Assembly (NCBI RefSeq): GCF_000980875.1
Contig: NZ_LAYO01000100.1
Location: 1 to 64,000, forward strand
Length of the DNA stretch: 64,000 nt
Reading direction: 5' to 3'
Origin: Leucobacter sp. Ag1
GTDB taxonomy: Bacteria; Actinomycetota; Actinomycetes; Actinomycetales; Microbacteriaceae
Every line of letters begins with the position of its first letter. Position 1 is the stretch's first letter. A model generated the notes under the pieces. It ran no database searches and was not told the origin of the DNA. It worked only from the letters and a program-made list of their open reading frames with translations. Positions 48,499-57,630 of this stretch are shown here, piece by piece. The position numbers and the translations under genes are program-made.

Positions 48499-48873
48499 TC
48501 AGCCGTCGATCTCGGCGGCGTACGCGTCGGCGTCGAGCAGGTCGTCGGGCAGTGCGTCAGGGCGCACACGCACGAGCCAGGCCTCGCCGAAGGGATCCTG
48601 GTTGACGAGCTCGGGCGCATCGACGACCGCGTCGTTCGCCTCGACGACCTCGCCGTCGAAGGGTGCGAAGAGCTCGCCGACCGACTTGGTCGACTCGATC
48701 TCGCCGATCACGGATCCGCGGCTCACTCGGGTGCCGGCGGCGGGCAGCTCGACGAACACGACGTCGCCCAGCTGGTCGGCCGCGTGCGAGGTGATGCCGA
48801 CGGTGGCGACGTCGCCATCGAGGCGGATCCACTCGTGCTCGCGGGTGTACTTCAGCTCTGCGGGAAGGCTCAT
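48499..48873 (-). CDS. gcvH: Glycine cleavage system H protein
   Basis: This lipoyl carrier protein (124 residues) shuttles the aminomethyl group between P and T proteins. The lipoylated lysine is Lys63 in [11 protein letters not shown]. The N-terminal [20 protein letters not shown] is the family signature. It lies 1 bp after gcvT and 8 bp before gcvP in a gcvTHP operon. Confidence 0.97.
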   Translation of the reverse strand: MSLPAELKYTREHEWIRLDGDVATVGITSHAADQLGDVVFVELPAAGTRVSRGSVIGEIESTKSVGELFAPFDGEVVEANDAVVDAPELVNQDPFGEAWLVRVRPDALPDDLLDADAYAAEIDG

Positions 48874-48874
48874 G

Positions 48875-50032
48875 TCAGGCCTGCTTTCGGGTGTAGAACG
48901 GGAGGGGGGTCACGGTGGCGGGGAGCACGCGCCCCCGCACGTCGATGCCGAGCGCGGTGCCGGCCTCGGAGTATTCGGGATCGACGAAGGCCATCGCGAT
49001 CGGGTGGCCGAGCGTGGGCGACAGCACCCCGCTCGTGACGATCCCGATCGGTCCGGCGCCGTCTGCGCCCGGTTCGACGCCGTCGGCGTAGATCTCGGCA
49101 CCGGCGCGCGCAGCGCGGCGGCCCTCGGCGGTGAGCCCGACGAGCACGCGCGCCGAGGCGGCGTCGAAGGCTTCGACGGCCGCGCGCCCGACGAAGTCGT
49201 CGGGCTTGCTCAGCGCGACGACGCGGCCGAGTCCGGCCTGCGCGGGCAGGATCTCGGGCGAGAGCTCGTGCCCGTGCAGCGGCATACCCGCTTCGAGGCG
49301 CAGCGTGTCGCGCGCCGCGAGCCCCGCCTGCACCAGGCCGAAAGGTTCGCCGGCCTCGAGCACGGTGTACCAGAGGTCGAGCGCGTCGATCGCGGGGATC
49401 AGGATCTCGAAGCCGTCCTCGCCCGTGTATCCGGTGCGCGCGATGAGCACCGGCGCCACGTCGAACGCCCCCGGAACGCCGAAGGTGCCGCCGAGGCTCG
49501 CGTAGTAGCCGAGCTCGGAGAGCGGGGCGTCGGGGACCAGGGTGTCGACCGTTTCGAGGATCTTCTGCGCTTCGGGCCCCTGCACGGCGATCAGCGCGTA
49601 GGTGTCGGAGACGTCCTCGACCGTGCGGTCCCCCGAGCCCGCCTCCGCGGCGGCCGCGAACGCAGCGGCGACGGCGTCGCGGTTGCCCGCATTGGCGATG
49701 ATGAGGAAGGTGCTCTCCGCCGTGCGGTAGACGATGAGGTCGTCGACCACGCCGCCGCGCTCGTTGAGCAGCAGCGAGTACTTGGCCTTGCCGACGCGCA
49801 TGGTCGAGATGAGGCCGGCGAGCACGCCGTCGAGGAACGCACCGGCGTCGGGTCCCTCGACGAGGAACTCCGACATGTGCGAGATATCGAAGAGGCCTGC
49901 GGCACGGCGCACGGCGTGGTGCTCGTCGAGATCGCTCGTGTAGCGGACGGGCATCTGCCAACCGCCGAAGTCGGTGAAGACGGCTCCGGCGGATTCGTGG
50001 GCGGGGAAGAGCGGGGTACGGCGTTCGGTCAC
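48875..50032 (-). CDS. gcvT: Glycine cleavage system T protein (aminomethyltransferase)
   Basis: The protein (385 residues from this start) transfers the methylene group from H protein to tetrahydrofolate and releases ammonia. The N-terminus [24 protein letters not shown] and the folate-site stretch [13 protein letters not shown] (near residue 185) are typical. GTG 50032 is chosen because GGAG lies 8 bp upstream and only 4 residues precede the conserved TPLF. An in-frame ATG at 50098 would put the first 22 codons into the riboswitch and the hairpin at 50058-50078. It is the first gene of gcvTHP. Confidence 0.95.
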   Translation of the reverse strand: MTERRTPLFPAHESAGAVFTDFGGWQMPVRYTSDLDEHHAVRRAAGLFDISHMSEFLVEGPDAGAFLDGVLAGLISTMRVGKAKYSLLLNERGGVVDDLIVYRTAESTFLIIANAGNRDAVAAAFAAAAEAGSGDRTVEDVSDTYALIAVQGPEAQKILETVDTLVPDAPLSELGYYASLGGTFGVPGAFDVAPVLIARTGYTGEDGFEILIPAIDALDLWYTVLEAGEPFGLVQAGLAARDTLRLEAGMPLHGHELSPEILPAQAGLGRVVALSKPDDFVGRAAVEAFDAASARVLVGLTAEGRRAARAGAEIYADGVEPGADGAGPIGIVTSGVLSPTLGHPIAMAFVDPEYSEAGTALGIDVRGRVLPATVTPLPFYTRKQA

Positions 50033-50057
50033 GACGAGTTCTCCGGTCCATTCGGAC

Positions 50058-50078
50058 GCCCGAGCACCGTGCTCGGGC
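50058..50078 (-). promoter_or_regulatory. Hairpin between riboswitch and gcvT ribosome site
   Basis: GCCCGAGCA and its complement TGCTCGGGC are separated by 3 nt, placed between the second glycine aptamer and the GGAG ribosome site of gcvT. It may be part of the expression platform. Confidence 0.5.
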
Positions 50079-50095
50079 GAGAACTCCCCCTCTGT

Positions 50096-50262
50096 CATTG
50101 GCCTGAGAGCTTCGCGCGGCGTCGCGCTTTCACCGTCGGCGGGGACATCGGTGTCCCGCTTTTCAGAGTGGCCTCGCCTGCGCGGTACTGGACCTGAGAG
50201 ATTGGCGGGGAAGCTTGCTCCTTCGGTGCCGCTCGACGGTTGTTCGAGCGGCTCTCCCGCGC
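50096..50262 (-). promoter_or_regulatory. Tandem glycine riboswitch
   Basis: On the minus strand the leader of gcvT contains two glycine aptamers in series. The first runs from GCGGGAGAGCCGCTCGA through CACCGAAGGAGCAA to AATCTCTCAGG (about 50262-50190). The second runs from TACCGCGCAGGCGAGGCC through CACTCTGAAAAGCGG and CCGACGGTGAAAGC to GAAGCTCTCAGGCC (about 50188-50098). The GGAGCAA, CTCTCAGG and GGTGAAAGC boxes are hallmarks of the class. In other bacteria this RNA turns on gcv expression when glycine binds. The strong match makes the call secure; exact ends are approximate. Confidence 0.95.
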
Positions 50263-50299
50263 TGGTGAATGGGCCGGATATTCGGTTGCTGCGGCCAGC

Positions 50300-50767
50300 C
50301 TAGCCGGTCTCCGGCCCCGTTCGCACCCCTCGGGTCTCGGAGATCCGGGGCGGCTCGGTCCGGTAGTCGCCGAGGCGCGCCCAGTCGAGTCGGATCCGCA
50401 CGACCGCGATATCGGCGCGCTGCAGCGAGTCTGCGAATTCGGGGAACGCGGCGGCGTACGCGTCCGCCGCCGCGGCGCGATCCGCTCCGCCCGTCACGAC
50501 GGCGGTGCCCTCGCACTGCAGCGACGCGCCGTCGGCGCCGCCGATCACGACCGCGACGCGGGAGTCGCGTGCGAGGTTGGCGATCTTGCGCGACGCCGTG
50601 CGCGCGTCGAAGACGAGATCGCCCGCGTCGGTCGCCGCGAACGGCAGGTACGCGGCCTGCGGCGCCCCGTCGGGGCCGAGCGTCGAGACGACGCCGTCCG
50701 GGCGCTCCCGGACGAAGGCGACGATCTCCGCGGTCCCGAGCGGTTCGGCGCCTCGCTCCGGCTTCAT
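50300..50767 (-). CDS. Pyridoxamine 5'-phosphate oxidase-fold flavoprotein
   Basis: This small protein (155 residues) of the PNPOx-like split-barrel family binds FMN or F420. Typical are VVSTLGPDGAPQAAYLPFAAT (about 25-45) and the FDARTASRKIANLARDSRVAVVIGG stretch (about 52-76), the usual cofactor-binding strand and helix. Family members reduce or bind small substrates, and no substrate can be assigned. Its start overlaps the stop of the upstream membrane protein (50764-50767), so the two are coupled. Confidence 0.88.
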   Translation of the reverse strand: MKPERGAEPLGTAEIVAFVRERPDGVVSTLGPDGAPQAAYLPFAATDAGDLVFDARTASRKIANLARDSRVAVVIGGADGASLQCEGTAVVTGGADRAAAADAYAAAFPEFADSLQRADIAVVRIRLDWARLGDYRTEPPRISETRGVRTGPETG

Positions 50768-51627
50768 CCCCTGGCCGCCGTCCCGGCGTCGGGATTCCCG
50801 GTCCAGCGGAACGCCCCGAGACCCCCGAGCGGAACGGCGCGCGCCTGCCCGACGGTGCCGCCGGTCAGGAAGCCGCGCCGCCCGAGCGCGTCCAGGGCCG
50901 CGTTCCGATCCGCGAGCGCGCGCTCCCGATCTTCTTCCGGCAACGCCGCTGCGAGCTCTACCGCGTCGGGTCCGGCTTGCGCACCGTGGCCCGGCTGCCC
51001 GCGATCCGCCCCATCCGACGCACCCGCGCCGTCGGGCGTCCGGTGCCGCACGCGCAGCAGCACCGCAAGCCCGACGACCGCGGCGACGATCAGCGCGGCC
51101 CGGACCGGCCAGAGCCAGCCGGCCAATCCCGCGAACTCGTCGCGCGCAGCCACGTTGGCCAATCCGATCGTCGCGAAGCCCGCCATGACGAAGGAGAGCA
51201 CGGCGTAGCCGAGCAGGGCCGGGTTCCAGCGCGCGCCGCGCACGAGCCAGACGATCGCCCCGACGAGCAGCACCGCCGCCGTGATCCCGAAGCACCAGCT
51301 CGAGATCGGGATGGCGGTCCGCGCGGCGACGGGAGGAACGCTGGTGAACAGCACCCCCGGCGCCTCCGCGTAGATCGCGACCCCCAGGATCGGCGCGACG
51401 CCGATGGCGCCGAAGAGGAGGAGGCCCGCGATGCAGGAGAGGGTTCCCCGACGCTCGTTCGCGCCCGGCCGGATCCGTTCGGCGAGCACCGCGCCCTGCG
51501 GTCCGAGCGCGGCGACGATCTCCGGGTGCCGCTGCAGCGCGTAGGCCTCGAGCGTCTCGAGATCCGGGTCGACGGACAGCGACAGCTCCTCGGCCCATTC
51601 CTCCGCGGTCTCGTAGCTCAGGCTCAT
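50764..51627 (-). CDS. Four-helix membrane protein of unknown function
   Basis: This 287-residue protein has an N-terminal soluble ~60 residues (EEWAEELSLSVDPDLETLEAYALQRHPEIVAALG), then four membrane segments between about 65 and 200. A C-terminal soluble region that contains EEDRERALADRNAALDALGRRGFL follows. I do not recognise the family. The N-terminal helix pair resembles short helical leader domains of actinobacterial membrane proteins with variable-leucine-type repeats. It is coupled with the PNPOx-like gene by overlap. Confidence 0.65.
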   Translation of the reverse strand: MSLSYETAEEWAEELSLSVDPDLETLEAYALQRHPEIVAALGPQGAVLAERIRPGANERRGTLSCIAGLLLFGAIGVAPILGVAIYAEAPGVLFTSVPPVAARTAIPISSWCFGITAAVLLVGAIVWLVRGARWNPALLGYAVLSFVMAGFATIGLANVAARDEFAGLAGWLWPVRAALIVAAVVGLAVLLRVRHRTPDGAGASDGADRGQPGHGAQAGPDAVELAAALPEEDRERALADRNAALDALGRRGFLTGGTVGQARAVPLGGLGAFRWTGNPDAGTAARG

Positions 51628-51652
51628 GATGCCGGTCAGGCTAGCAGCGGGA

Positions 51653-52627
51653 TCAGCGGAGCGCAGCGGCGACGCGCTCGACGTCGCGACCGCCGTCCGC
51701 GTGGATCCGAGCCAGGACCTCGACCGGGTCGAGCCCGTCCGCTGCGGCGAGAGCCGCGAGGATTCCGTCCGACTCCGCTCCCGCCGGAGCGCCTCCGGCT
51801 CCGGTGCCCGCGGCGCGACGCGCTTCCCGGTCGAGGCGTGCGCGCCAGTCGTCGCGCACCGCCTGCGGGATCCCGCCCGCGGCTTCCACGATCGTGCGCA
51901 GCGCCGCGACGAGCGCGTCCGCGCCGGGCGGCCGGGGCCGCTGGGACCCTCGGAGGCGCTCCTCGGGCGAGAGCCGTGCGCGTCCGCGCCGCCACCGCCA
52001 CGCGAGCAGCCCCGTGAGCAGCGCGACGGTCGTGGCGCACAGGAGCCAGAGTCGGATCTGCTCCGGGGCGTACTCGGTCTCGCGCCAGTGCAGGCCGAAG
52101 GCGCGATAGAGGATCACGAGCACGAGCATCCCGGCGCTCAGCCACGCGCAGACCTCGGCGACGTAGAGCGGATACCCCCGCCGCGGCGACGGCAGCAGGT
52201 GCAGCAGTGCGGCCGTCGAGAGTGCGACGATCCCTGCGACCACCGCGATCGCCCAGGGGACGTCGGGCCTCGTCGACGAGAAGTGCTTGATCGGCCCGAA
52301 TGTGGAAGCGAGCGCGATCAGCGCGACCATCAGCGCGATGCAGAGCGTGCCCCACAGGATCCGCGTGCCCCGACCGGGGCGTTCCGGTGGCGCGCCTCGG
52401 CCCTGTGCGGCGCGACGCGCACCGGCGGCCGCATCCGCCCTCGCTCGCCGGGCGATCGCGTGGGTCGCAGCCAGGCGCGGCGCCAGGGTTCTCCGCAGCT
52501 CGCGGTCGACGCTCACCGATCTCGCGGCGAGGATCCCGATCCGTTCGACGGCTTCGGCCGGGAGATCGCCGGGGAAGCCGAACGGTTCGGTCCGGTCGCC
52601 GCGGCCCCGGCGGTCGGGTGTGCGCAT
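51653..52627 (-). CDS. Membrane protein of unknown function
   Basis: This 324-residue protein has about 85 charged residues at the N-terminus, four hydrophobic segments between about 88 and 208 (ILWGTLCIALMVALIALAS, AIAVVAGIVALSTAALLHLL and two more), and a soluble C-terminal ~110 residues rich in Ala and Arg. No motif is recognised. It stands 25 bp upstream of the next membrane gene on the same strand, suggesting an operon with it and the PNPOx-like protein. Confidence 0.65.
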   Translation of the reverse strand: MRTPDRRGRGDRTEPFGFPGDLPAEAVERIGILAARSVSVDRELRRTLAPRLAATHAIARRARADAAAGARRAAQGRGAPPERPGRGTRILWGTLCIALMVALIALASTFGPIKHFSSTRPDVPWAIAVVAGIVALSTAALLHLLPSPRRGYPLYVAEVCAWLSAGMLVLVILYRAFGLHWRETEYAPEQIRLWLLCATTVALLTGLLAWRWRRGRARLSPEERLRGSQRPRPPGADALVAALRTIVEAAGGIPQAVRDDWRARLDREARRAAGTGAGGAPAGAESDGILAALAAADGLDPVEVLARIHADGGRDVERVAAALR

Positions 52628-52679
52628 GGTGTCACGCTACTGCACGGTGACGCTGAGCCGACGGTGCGAGACTGGACGG

Positions 52680-53228
52680 ATGATCCTCGAGACCGAACGC
52701 CTCCGCCTGCGCGAGATGACGGCGGCCGACCTGCCCGCGCTGCGCGCGATCCTGCAGGATCCCGTCGCGATGACGGCGTACGAGGGCGCGTTCGACGAGG
52801 CGATGGTGCGCGACTGGTTGGATCGGCAGCTCGAGCGCTACCGGAACGATGGGTTCGGTCTCTGGGCGGTCGAGCTGCGCTCGTCGTCCTCTGGCGGACC
52901 CGACAGCGCGGGAGACGGTGCTCCGGTGATCGGCCAGTGCGGGATCACGCGGCAGCGCATCGACGGCGACGACGTGCTCGAGGTCGGGTACCTCTTCAAT
53001 CGTGCGCACTGGCATCACGGCTACGCGACGGAAGCCGCGGCCGCGTGCCGGGATCATGCCTTCGCCGTCCTGGGCGCTGATCGCGTCCACGCCCAGGTGC
53101 GCGACACGAACCTCGCCTCGATGAACGTCGCGATCCGGCTCGGCATGACCGTGCGCAGCCGGTTCGTGAAGCACTACCGCGGCATCGACATGCCGCACCT
53201 GGCGTTCGCGGTGGATCGGGCGGCGTAG
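52680..53228 (+). CDS. GNAT-family N-acetyltransferase (RimJ-like)
   Basis: The protein (182 residues) is an acetyl-CoA-dependent N-acyltransferase of the RimJ/RimL group. It starts ETERLRLREMTAADLPAL. The beta-4 segment EVGYLFNRAHWHHGYATEAA carries the acetyl-CoA pyrophosphate-binding loop (H-x-GYATEA). The VRDTNLASMNVAIRLGM stretch near residue 140-157 is the conserved N-A-S-x-x-V-x-x-x-GF/GM element. A Ser/Gly-rich loop (SSSSGGPDSAGDG) is inserted at about 64-78. The substrate is unknown. It is a single plus-strand gene. Confidence 0.9.
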   Translation: MILETERLRLREMTAADLPALRAILQDPVAMTAYEGAFDEAMVRDWLDRQLERYRNDGFGLWAVELRSSSSGGPDSAGDGAPVIGQCGITRQRIDGDDVLEVGYLFNRAHWHHGYATEAAAACRDHAFAVLGADRVHAQVRDTNLASMNVAIRLGMTVRSRFVKHYRGIDMPHLAFAVDRAA

Positions 53229-53256
53229 ACGAGCCCGAAAGACCGAAGGGCCGCGC

Positions 53257-53712
53257 TCAGTGCCGCGCTTCGAGCGTCTCGCGCAGCCAGTCGTTGCGAC
53301 GTTCCAGCAGGCGGGTCAGGTACCGCCGCAGCGCGATCCGCTCGGCGATCCGCCCGAACGGGCCGAACGGTGCCGCGAACTCGACCAGGTCGAGCATGCG
53401 GGTGCCGTCGCCGTCCGGCTCGAAGCGATGCTCGTGGTGCCAGCGCGCGAACGGGCCGGCGACCTGCTCGTCGACGAATCGGTGCGGCGCGTCGTAGGCC
53501 GAGATGAGCGAGGTCATGCGCCACGGGATCCCGAAGTGGACCGCGCGCCAGGTCACCGTCTGCCCCGCGCGCATCTCGCCCGAGGTCACTCCCCCGACGG
53601 CGCGCTCCCGGGAGTCGCTCATGGAGGAGGTGTGCGCGTCGACCGACAGGCTCAGCGCGAAGCACTCGGCCGGGGTCGCGGCGATGCGGGTCTCGAGCCG
53701 CAGGCGGATCAT
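53257..53712 (-). CDS. SRPBCC-family protein
   Basis: This 151-residue protein with the START-like SRPBCC fold binds hydrophobic ligands in its cavity. The N-terminal RLETRIAATPAECFALSLSVDAHTSSM and the RWHHEHRFEPDGDGTRMLDLVEFAAPFGPFG segment are characteristic of this family of polyketide-cyclase/YfeN-like proteins. No catalytic residue set is assignable. It overlaps the upstream methyltransferase by 4 bp. Confidence 0.85.
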   Translation of the reverse strand: MIRLRLETRIAATPAECFALSLSVDAHTSSMSDSRERAVGGVTSGEMRAGQTVTWRAVHFGIPWRMTSLISAYDAPHRFVDEQVAGPFARWHHEHRFEPDGDGTRMLDLVEFAAPFGPFGRIAERIALRRYLTRLLERRNDWLRETLEARH

Positions 53713-54341
53713 GCCGCGACCTCGCCGACCCGCTCCGCGAGGTACTCCGCGTGCGGTCGGCTGCCCGGGTCGGTTCGGGTGCGCACCGAGCGGACCGCGA
53801 AGCCGGCACGCTCGAGTTCGATGCGTATCTCGGCGACCGGCCAGAAGTAGGCCGTGGTCACGGCGTGGTCGAACGCTTCGAGTCGCGGTCCTTCGAAGCA
53901 GCCGAGCAGCAGGGAGCCGCCCGGCCGCAGGACGCGGGCGAACTCCCGCAGAATTGCCGGAACACCATCGGGCGGCGTGTGGATGACGGAGTACCAGGAG
54001 AGCAGTCCGCCGAGCGCGGCGTCCGCGACGGGCAGCGCTTCGAGCGCACCGACGCGGAACCGCGCCTCGGGGAACCGGCTCCGCGCGATGTCCACGAACT
54101 CCGGGGTCAGGCCGAGGCCAGTGATATCGATGCCGAGCGCCCGAAGATGCTCGGTCCAGTGCCCCGGGCCGCAGCCGGCGTCGAGCACGGGACCGTCGAT
54201 GCCCGCGCCCCAGGTCGAGATCGTGTCGCGATCCTGCGCAGCGAGCGCCTCGACCGAGCCGAGCAGCTCGGTGTACTCGGCCGCCCGGGCGCCGTAGGCC
54301 GCGCCGACCGCTTCCCGGGCTCCCGTTCGCTGCTGATCCAC
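53709..54341 (-). CDS. Class I SAM-dependent methyltransferase
   Basis: The protein (210 residues) has the Rossmann SAM-binding motif I in VLDAGCGPGHWTEHL (near residue 52), motif II around FRVGALEALPVADAALGGLLSWYSVIHTPP, and the post-motif RVLRPGGSLLLGCFEG. The start is GTG. It has the size of a small-molecule methyltransferase; the substrate is unknown. It is followed with a 4-bp overlap by the SRPBCC gene and lies 22 bp after the PhnA-like gene. Confidence 0.9.
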   Translation of the reverse strand: MDQQRTGAREAVGAAYGARAAEYTELLGSVEALAAQDRDTISTWGAGIDGPVLDAGCGPGHWTEHLRALGIDITGLGLTPEFVDIARSRFPEARFRVGALEALPVADAALGGLLSWYSVIHTPPDGVPAILREFARVLRPGGSLLLGCFEGPRLEAFDHAVTTAYFWPVAEIRIELERAGFAVRSVRTRTDPGSRPHAEYLAERVGEVAA

Positions 54342-54363
54342 CGCCGGCCCCGGCCCGTCCGAC

Positions 54364-54759
54364 CTAGGAGACCCGCTTGACGACGCTCGACTTGAGCTGC
54401 AGCTTGCCGAACCCGGGAACGCGCGCGTCGATGTCGTGATCGCCGACGCCGTCGGTGATCAGCCGGATACCCGTGACCTTCGTGCCGACCTTGATCGCGC
54501 CACCGCCGCCGCCCGAGACCTTGACGCTCTTCACGAGGGTGACCGTATCTCCGTCGGAGAGGACGTTGCCGACCGCATCGCGCACGACGCGCTCGCCGTC
54601 CGCCGAATCGCCGTCGGCGCCGTTCGCGGCGCCATCGGCCGGAGCCCACTCGTGCCCGCACATGGGGCAGACCAGCAGCGCGCCCGACTCGTACGCGTAC
54701 TCGCTCCCGCACTCGGGGCAGGGCGGCATCTCCGTGCCGGTCTCGGTCGTCTCGGTCAT
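54364..54759 (-). CDS. yjdM: PhnA/YjdM-family zinc-ribbon protein
   Basis: This 131-residue protein has an N-terminal zinc ribbon, CPECGSEYAYESGALLVCPMCGHEW (two C-x2-C pairs near 14-17 and 31-34). A Gly/Ala/Asp-rich spacer and a C-terminal PhnA domain follow (VVRDAVGNVLSDGDTVTLVKSVKV ... KVGTKVTGIRLI). The family was named for alkylphosphonate utilisation but its function is unknown, and no phosphonate genes are nearby. The spacer is longer than in E. coli YjdM. Confidence 0.9.
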   Translation of the reverse strand: MTETTETGTEMPPCPECGSEYAYESGALLVCPMCGHEWAPADGAANGADGDSADGERVVRDAVGNVLSDGDTVTLVKSVKVSGGGGGAIKVGTKVTGIRLITDGVGDHDIDARVPGFGKLQLKSSVVKRVS

Positions 54760-54823
54760 GCTCGCGCGGCCCTCCGTCGATTCGTTTCGTATGCCGCCAC
54801 CAGAATACCGGCTCGGCCGCGCC

Positions 54824-55426
54824 TCAGATCAGCCCGGCGGCGCGGAACGCGCGGGCGTAGATCTCGCGGATCACCTCCTGCTTGCGCAGGTTGTAGTCCA
54901 TGGTGGTCTCGCCTCGTCGATTGGCCTGCTCGGCCGCCGCCCGCTTGACCGAAGCGTAGCGCTCACGGTCCCGGGCGTCACGGCGCAGGTGGTCGCGGAA
55001 CACGCGGTGCTTCCACGGTTCAGCGGACTCGGGCCCGAACACGTGCAGGTTCGTCGCCGGATCCCCCGACCGGAGCATCCGGTGCCCCTGCCACCAGGGC
55101 TCCCGCACCCGCAGCTCGAATCCTGCCGCCTCCAACGGGGGCAGCCAGACCGCCTCGTCCGACGGGTCCGCCACGATGAGGTCGACGTCGATGATCGGCT
55201 TCGCATCGAGGCCGGGCACCGAGGTCGATCCGACGTGGTGCAGTTCGAGCGCGCGCGGGCCGAGCGCCGCGCGCACGCGATCGGCGACCGCGTCGAACCG
55301 TGCGGGCCAGCTCGGATCCGCCGCTCCCACCTCGATGCGTTCCGTCACCCTCGGGCCGACCCACGGGGATGCGCCCGGAGGTGCCGGGTCTTCGGAGAAA
55401 TCGACGATCTCGCGCGGAGTAGGCAT
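54824..55426 (-). CDS. GrpB-family nucleotidyltransferase-like protein
   Basis: The 200-residue GrpB/UPF0157 protein has the conserved LELHHVGSTSVPGLDAKPIIDVDLIV block (about 62-87), which resembles a minimal nucleotidyltransferase active site (GSTSVPGLxxKPxxDxDL). ATG 55426 gives the expected length with a short N-extension. It is a single minus-strand gene, divergent from the next hypothetical gene. Function is unknown. Confidence 0.9.
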   Translation of the reverse strand: MPTPREIVDFSEDPAPPGASPWVGPRVTERIEVGAADPSWPARFDAVADRVRAALGPRALELHHVGSTSVPGLDAKPIIDVDLIVADPSDEAVWLPPLEAAGFELRVREPWWQGHRMLRSGDPATNLHVFGPESAEPWKHRVFRDHLRRDARDRERYASVKRAAAEQANRRGETTMDYNLRKQEVIREIYARAFRAAGLI

Positions 55427-55503
55427 GGGGACCAGGCTAGCCGGGCCGGGTGCACGAGCATCGGACGGGTGCGGGATCCCTCGGTCGAACGTAGACTGCG
55501 CCC

Positions 55504-55902
55504 ATGTCAGTCTTCGATAAGATCCTGAACTCCCGCTTCGTCGATCAGTACGGCCCGGCCTTCGCTCCATCGTTCGACTTCGTCGATACCTCGGCGGAGG
55601 CTCAGATCGAGCTGCCGAACGATCCGGCCTCGGTCAGCGCGGCCGTCGAACGGGTCATCACCGAGGCCGGGCATCAGATCGTCGGCGTCAGCGACGACCG
55701 TCTCGCCTTCGCCGTGGTCACGAAGAAGACGCTGCTGAGCTGGGAGCTCGCGACGGGGATCGAGATCACGCCGACGCCCCAGGGATCGCGGCTCTCGATC
55801 TACCTGGCGAACCTGGCCGGGCGCCCGAAGGCGCTGCTCGACGGGCCGAAGAACAAGAAGGTCGCGCAGAAGCTCGCCGAACGGATCCGCGCGGCCGTGT
55901 GA
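55504..55902 (+). CDS. Hypothetical protein
   Basis: The 132-residue protein starts MSVFDKILNSRFVDQYGPAF. It has no signal, membrane segment or recognised motif. It contains an alternating strand pattern (VERVITEAGHQIVGVSDDRLAFAVVTKKTLLSWELATGIEITP) and a C-terminal basic helix (DGPKNKKVAQKLAERIRAAV). The codon use is typical of the genome, so it is a genuine gene, convergent with the ABC-F gene (34-bp gap). Confidence 0.7.
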   Translation: MSVFDKILNSRFVDQYGPAFAPSFDFVDTSAEAQIELPNDPASVSAAVERVITEAGHQIVGVSDDRLAFAVVTKKTLLSWELATGIEITPTPQGSRLSIYLANLAGRPKALLDGPKNKKVAQKLAERIRAAV

Positions 55903-55936
55903 CCCGGCCGCCGGCGCGAGCGCCGGCCGCCCGCGC

Positions 55937-57598
55937 TCAGACGATGCGGTCCTCGACCCGTCCCGCCTCGACGTGCCAGCGCCGGTCGAGGCGCACGTTC
56001 TCGAGCATCCGCCGGTCGTGGGTGACGAGCAGGAGCGCGCCCTCGTAGGCCTCGAGCGCCTGCTCGAGCTGCTCGATCGCCTCGAGATCGAGGTGGTTCG
56101 TCGGCTCGTCGAGCACGAGCACGTTGACACCGCGCGCCTGCAGCAGCGCGAGCCCGGCGCGCGTGCGCTCTCCCGGCGACAGCGCGTCGAGCGGTCGCAG
56201 CACGTGATCGGCGCGGAGCCCGAACTTCGCGAGCAGCGTGCGCACCTCGGCGCTCGTGTACTCGGGCACCAGGGATTCGAACGCCTCCGCGAGCGGAGCG
56301 GATCCGGTCAGCAGCGTGCGGGTCTGATCGATCTGCCCGATCGCGACCGAGGATCCGAGGCTCGCCGAGCCCGCGTCGGGAGTCCGCTCGCCGAGGAGCA
56401 GCCGCAGCAGCGTCGACTTCCCGGCGCCGTTGGGGCCGGTGATCCCGATCCGCTCGCCGGCGTCGACCTGCACCGAGACCGGGCCGAGCACGAACTCGCC
56501 CTGACGCACGACGGCCTCGTTGAGCGTCGCGACGACCGAGCTCGACCGGGGCGCAGCCCCGATCGTGAATTCGAGGCGCCATTCCTTGCGCGGCTCCTCG
56601 ACCTCGTCGAGGCGCGCGATCCGGCTCTCCATCTGGCGCACCTTCTGCGCCTGCTTCTCGCTCGACTCCATCGACGCCTTGCGCTTGATCTTGTCGTTGT
56701 CGGGCGCCTTCTTCATCGCGTTGCGCACGCCCTTGCTCGACCACTCGCGCTGCGTGCGGGCGCGGCCGACGAGGTCGGCCTTCTTCGCCGCGAACTCCTC
56801 GTAGTCGTCGCGCGCCTGCTGACGCAGGATCGCCCGCTCCTCGAGGTAGGCCTCGTAGCCGCCGCCGTAGACGCGGTTGGTGTGCTGCGCCAGATCGAGT
56901 TCGAGCACGCGGGTGACCGCGCGCGCGAGGAACTCTCGATCGTGGCTGACGAGCACGACGCCCCCGCGCAGCCCCTGCACGAAGGCTTCCAGCTTGGCGA
57001 GCCCGTCGAGGTCGAGGTCGTTGGTCGGCTCGTCGAGCAGCACGATGTCGAAGCGCGAGCACAGCAGCGCGGCGAGCGCGACCCGCGCCTTCTGCCCACC
57101 GGACAGCGCGGTCATGAGCGCCTCGGTGCCGAGTTCGAGGCCGAGCTCGGCGAGCACCGCGGGCAGGCGATCCTCGAGGTCCGCCGCCCCCGCGGCGAGC
57201 CAGCGGTCGAGCGCGGCCGAGTACTCGTCGGCCGGATCCGACGCGCCGGGAGCGGCCGCATCGGGATCCGCGAACGCGGCCGACGCCGCGTCCAAGCGCA
57301 CCGTGGCCGCCGCGACGCCCGTGCGGCGTGCGACGTAGGCGCCGATCGTCTCGCCTTCGACCGGCGTGTGCTCCTGCGGGAGCCAACCGACGAACGCGTC
57401 GGCCGGCGCGAGCGACACGCTGCCCGCCTGCGCGTCGAGCTCGCCGGCGAGGATCCGCAGCAAGGTCGACTTCCCGGCCCCGTTCACGCCGACGACGCCG
57501 ATCACGTCACCGGGCGCGACCGTCAGGTCGAGCCCCTCGAACAGGGTGCGGTGGGCGTACCCTCCCGCGAGGCCGTTGGCCACGAGCGTTGCAGTCAC
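55937..57598 (-). CDS. ABC-F family ATPase
   Basis: This soluble two-domain ABC-F protein (553 residues) belongs to the ribosome-associated group. Domain 1 has GVNGAGKS, the signature ALSGGQKAR and LLDEPTNDLD. Domain 2 (from about 330) has GPNGAGKS, LVLDEPTNHLD and an altered signature LSPGERTR. The linker (about 240-310) is basic and helical (EWSSKGVRNAMKKAPDNDKIKRKASME), as in translation-factor and antibiotic-protection ABC-Fs. GTG is the start. It may be a regulatory or macrolide/pleuromutilin protection type; sequence alone does not settle this. Confidence 0.92.
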   Translation of the reverse strand: MTATLVANGLAGGYAHRTLFEGLDLTVAPGDVIGVVGVNGAGKSTLLRILAGELDAQAGSVSLAPADAFVGWLPQEHTPVEGETIGAYVARRTGVAAATVRLDAASAAFADPDAAAPGASDPADEYSAALDRWLAAGAADLEDRLPAVLAELGLELGTEALMTALSGGQKARVALAALLCSRFDIVLLDEPTNDLDLDGLAKLEAFVQGLRGGVVLVSHDREFLARAVTRVLELDLAQHTNRVYGGGYEAYLEERAILRQQARDDYEEFAAKKADLVGRARTQREWSSKGVRNAMKKAPDNDKIKRKASMESSEKQAQKVRQMESRIARLDEVEEPRKEWRLEFTIGAAPRSSSVVATLNEAVVRQGEFVLGPVSVQVDAGERIGITGPNGAGKSTLLRLLLGERTPDAGSASLGSSVAIGQIDQTRTLLTGSAPLAEAFESLVPEYTSAEVRTLLAKFGLRADHVLRPLDALSPGERTRAGLALLQARGVNVLVLDEPTNHLDLEAIEQLEQALEAYEGALLLVTHDRRMLENVRLDRRWHVEAGRVEDRIV

Positions 57599-57630
57599 CC
57601 GTCAACTGTAGACGGGTGACGCCGCCCGGA

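Noticed and set aside
50033-50098. Upstream ATG (50098) as the gcvT start
   Set aside because: It would translate the end of the glycine riboswitch and the following hairpin; GTG 50032 has a ribosome site and the conserved family N-terminus.
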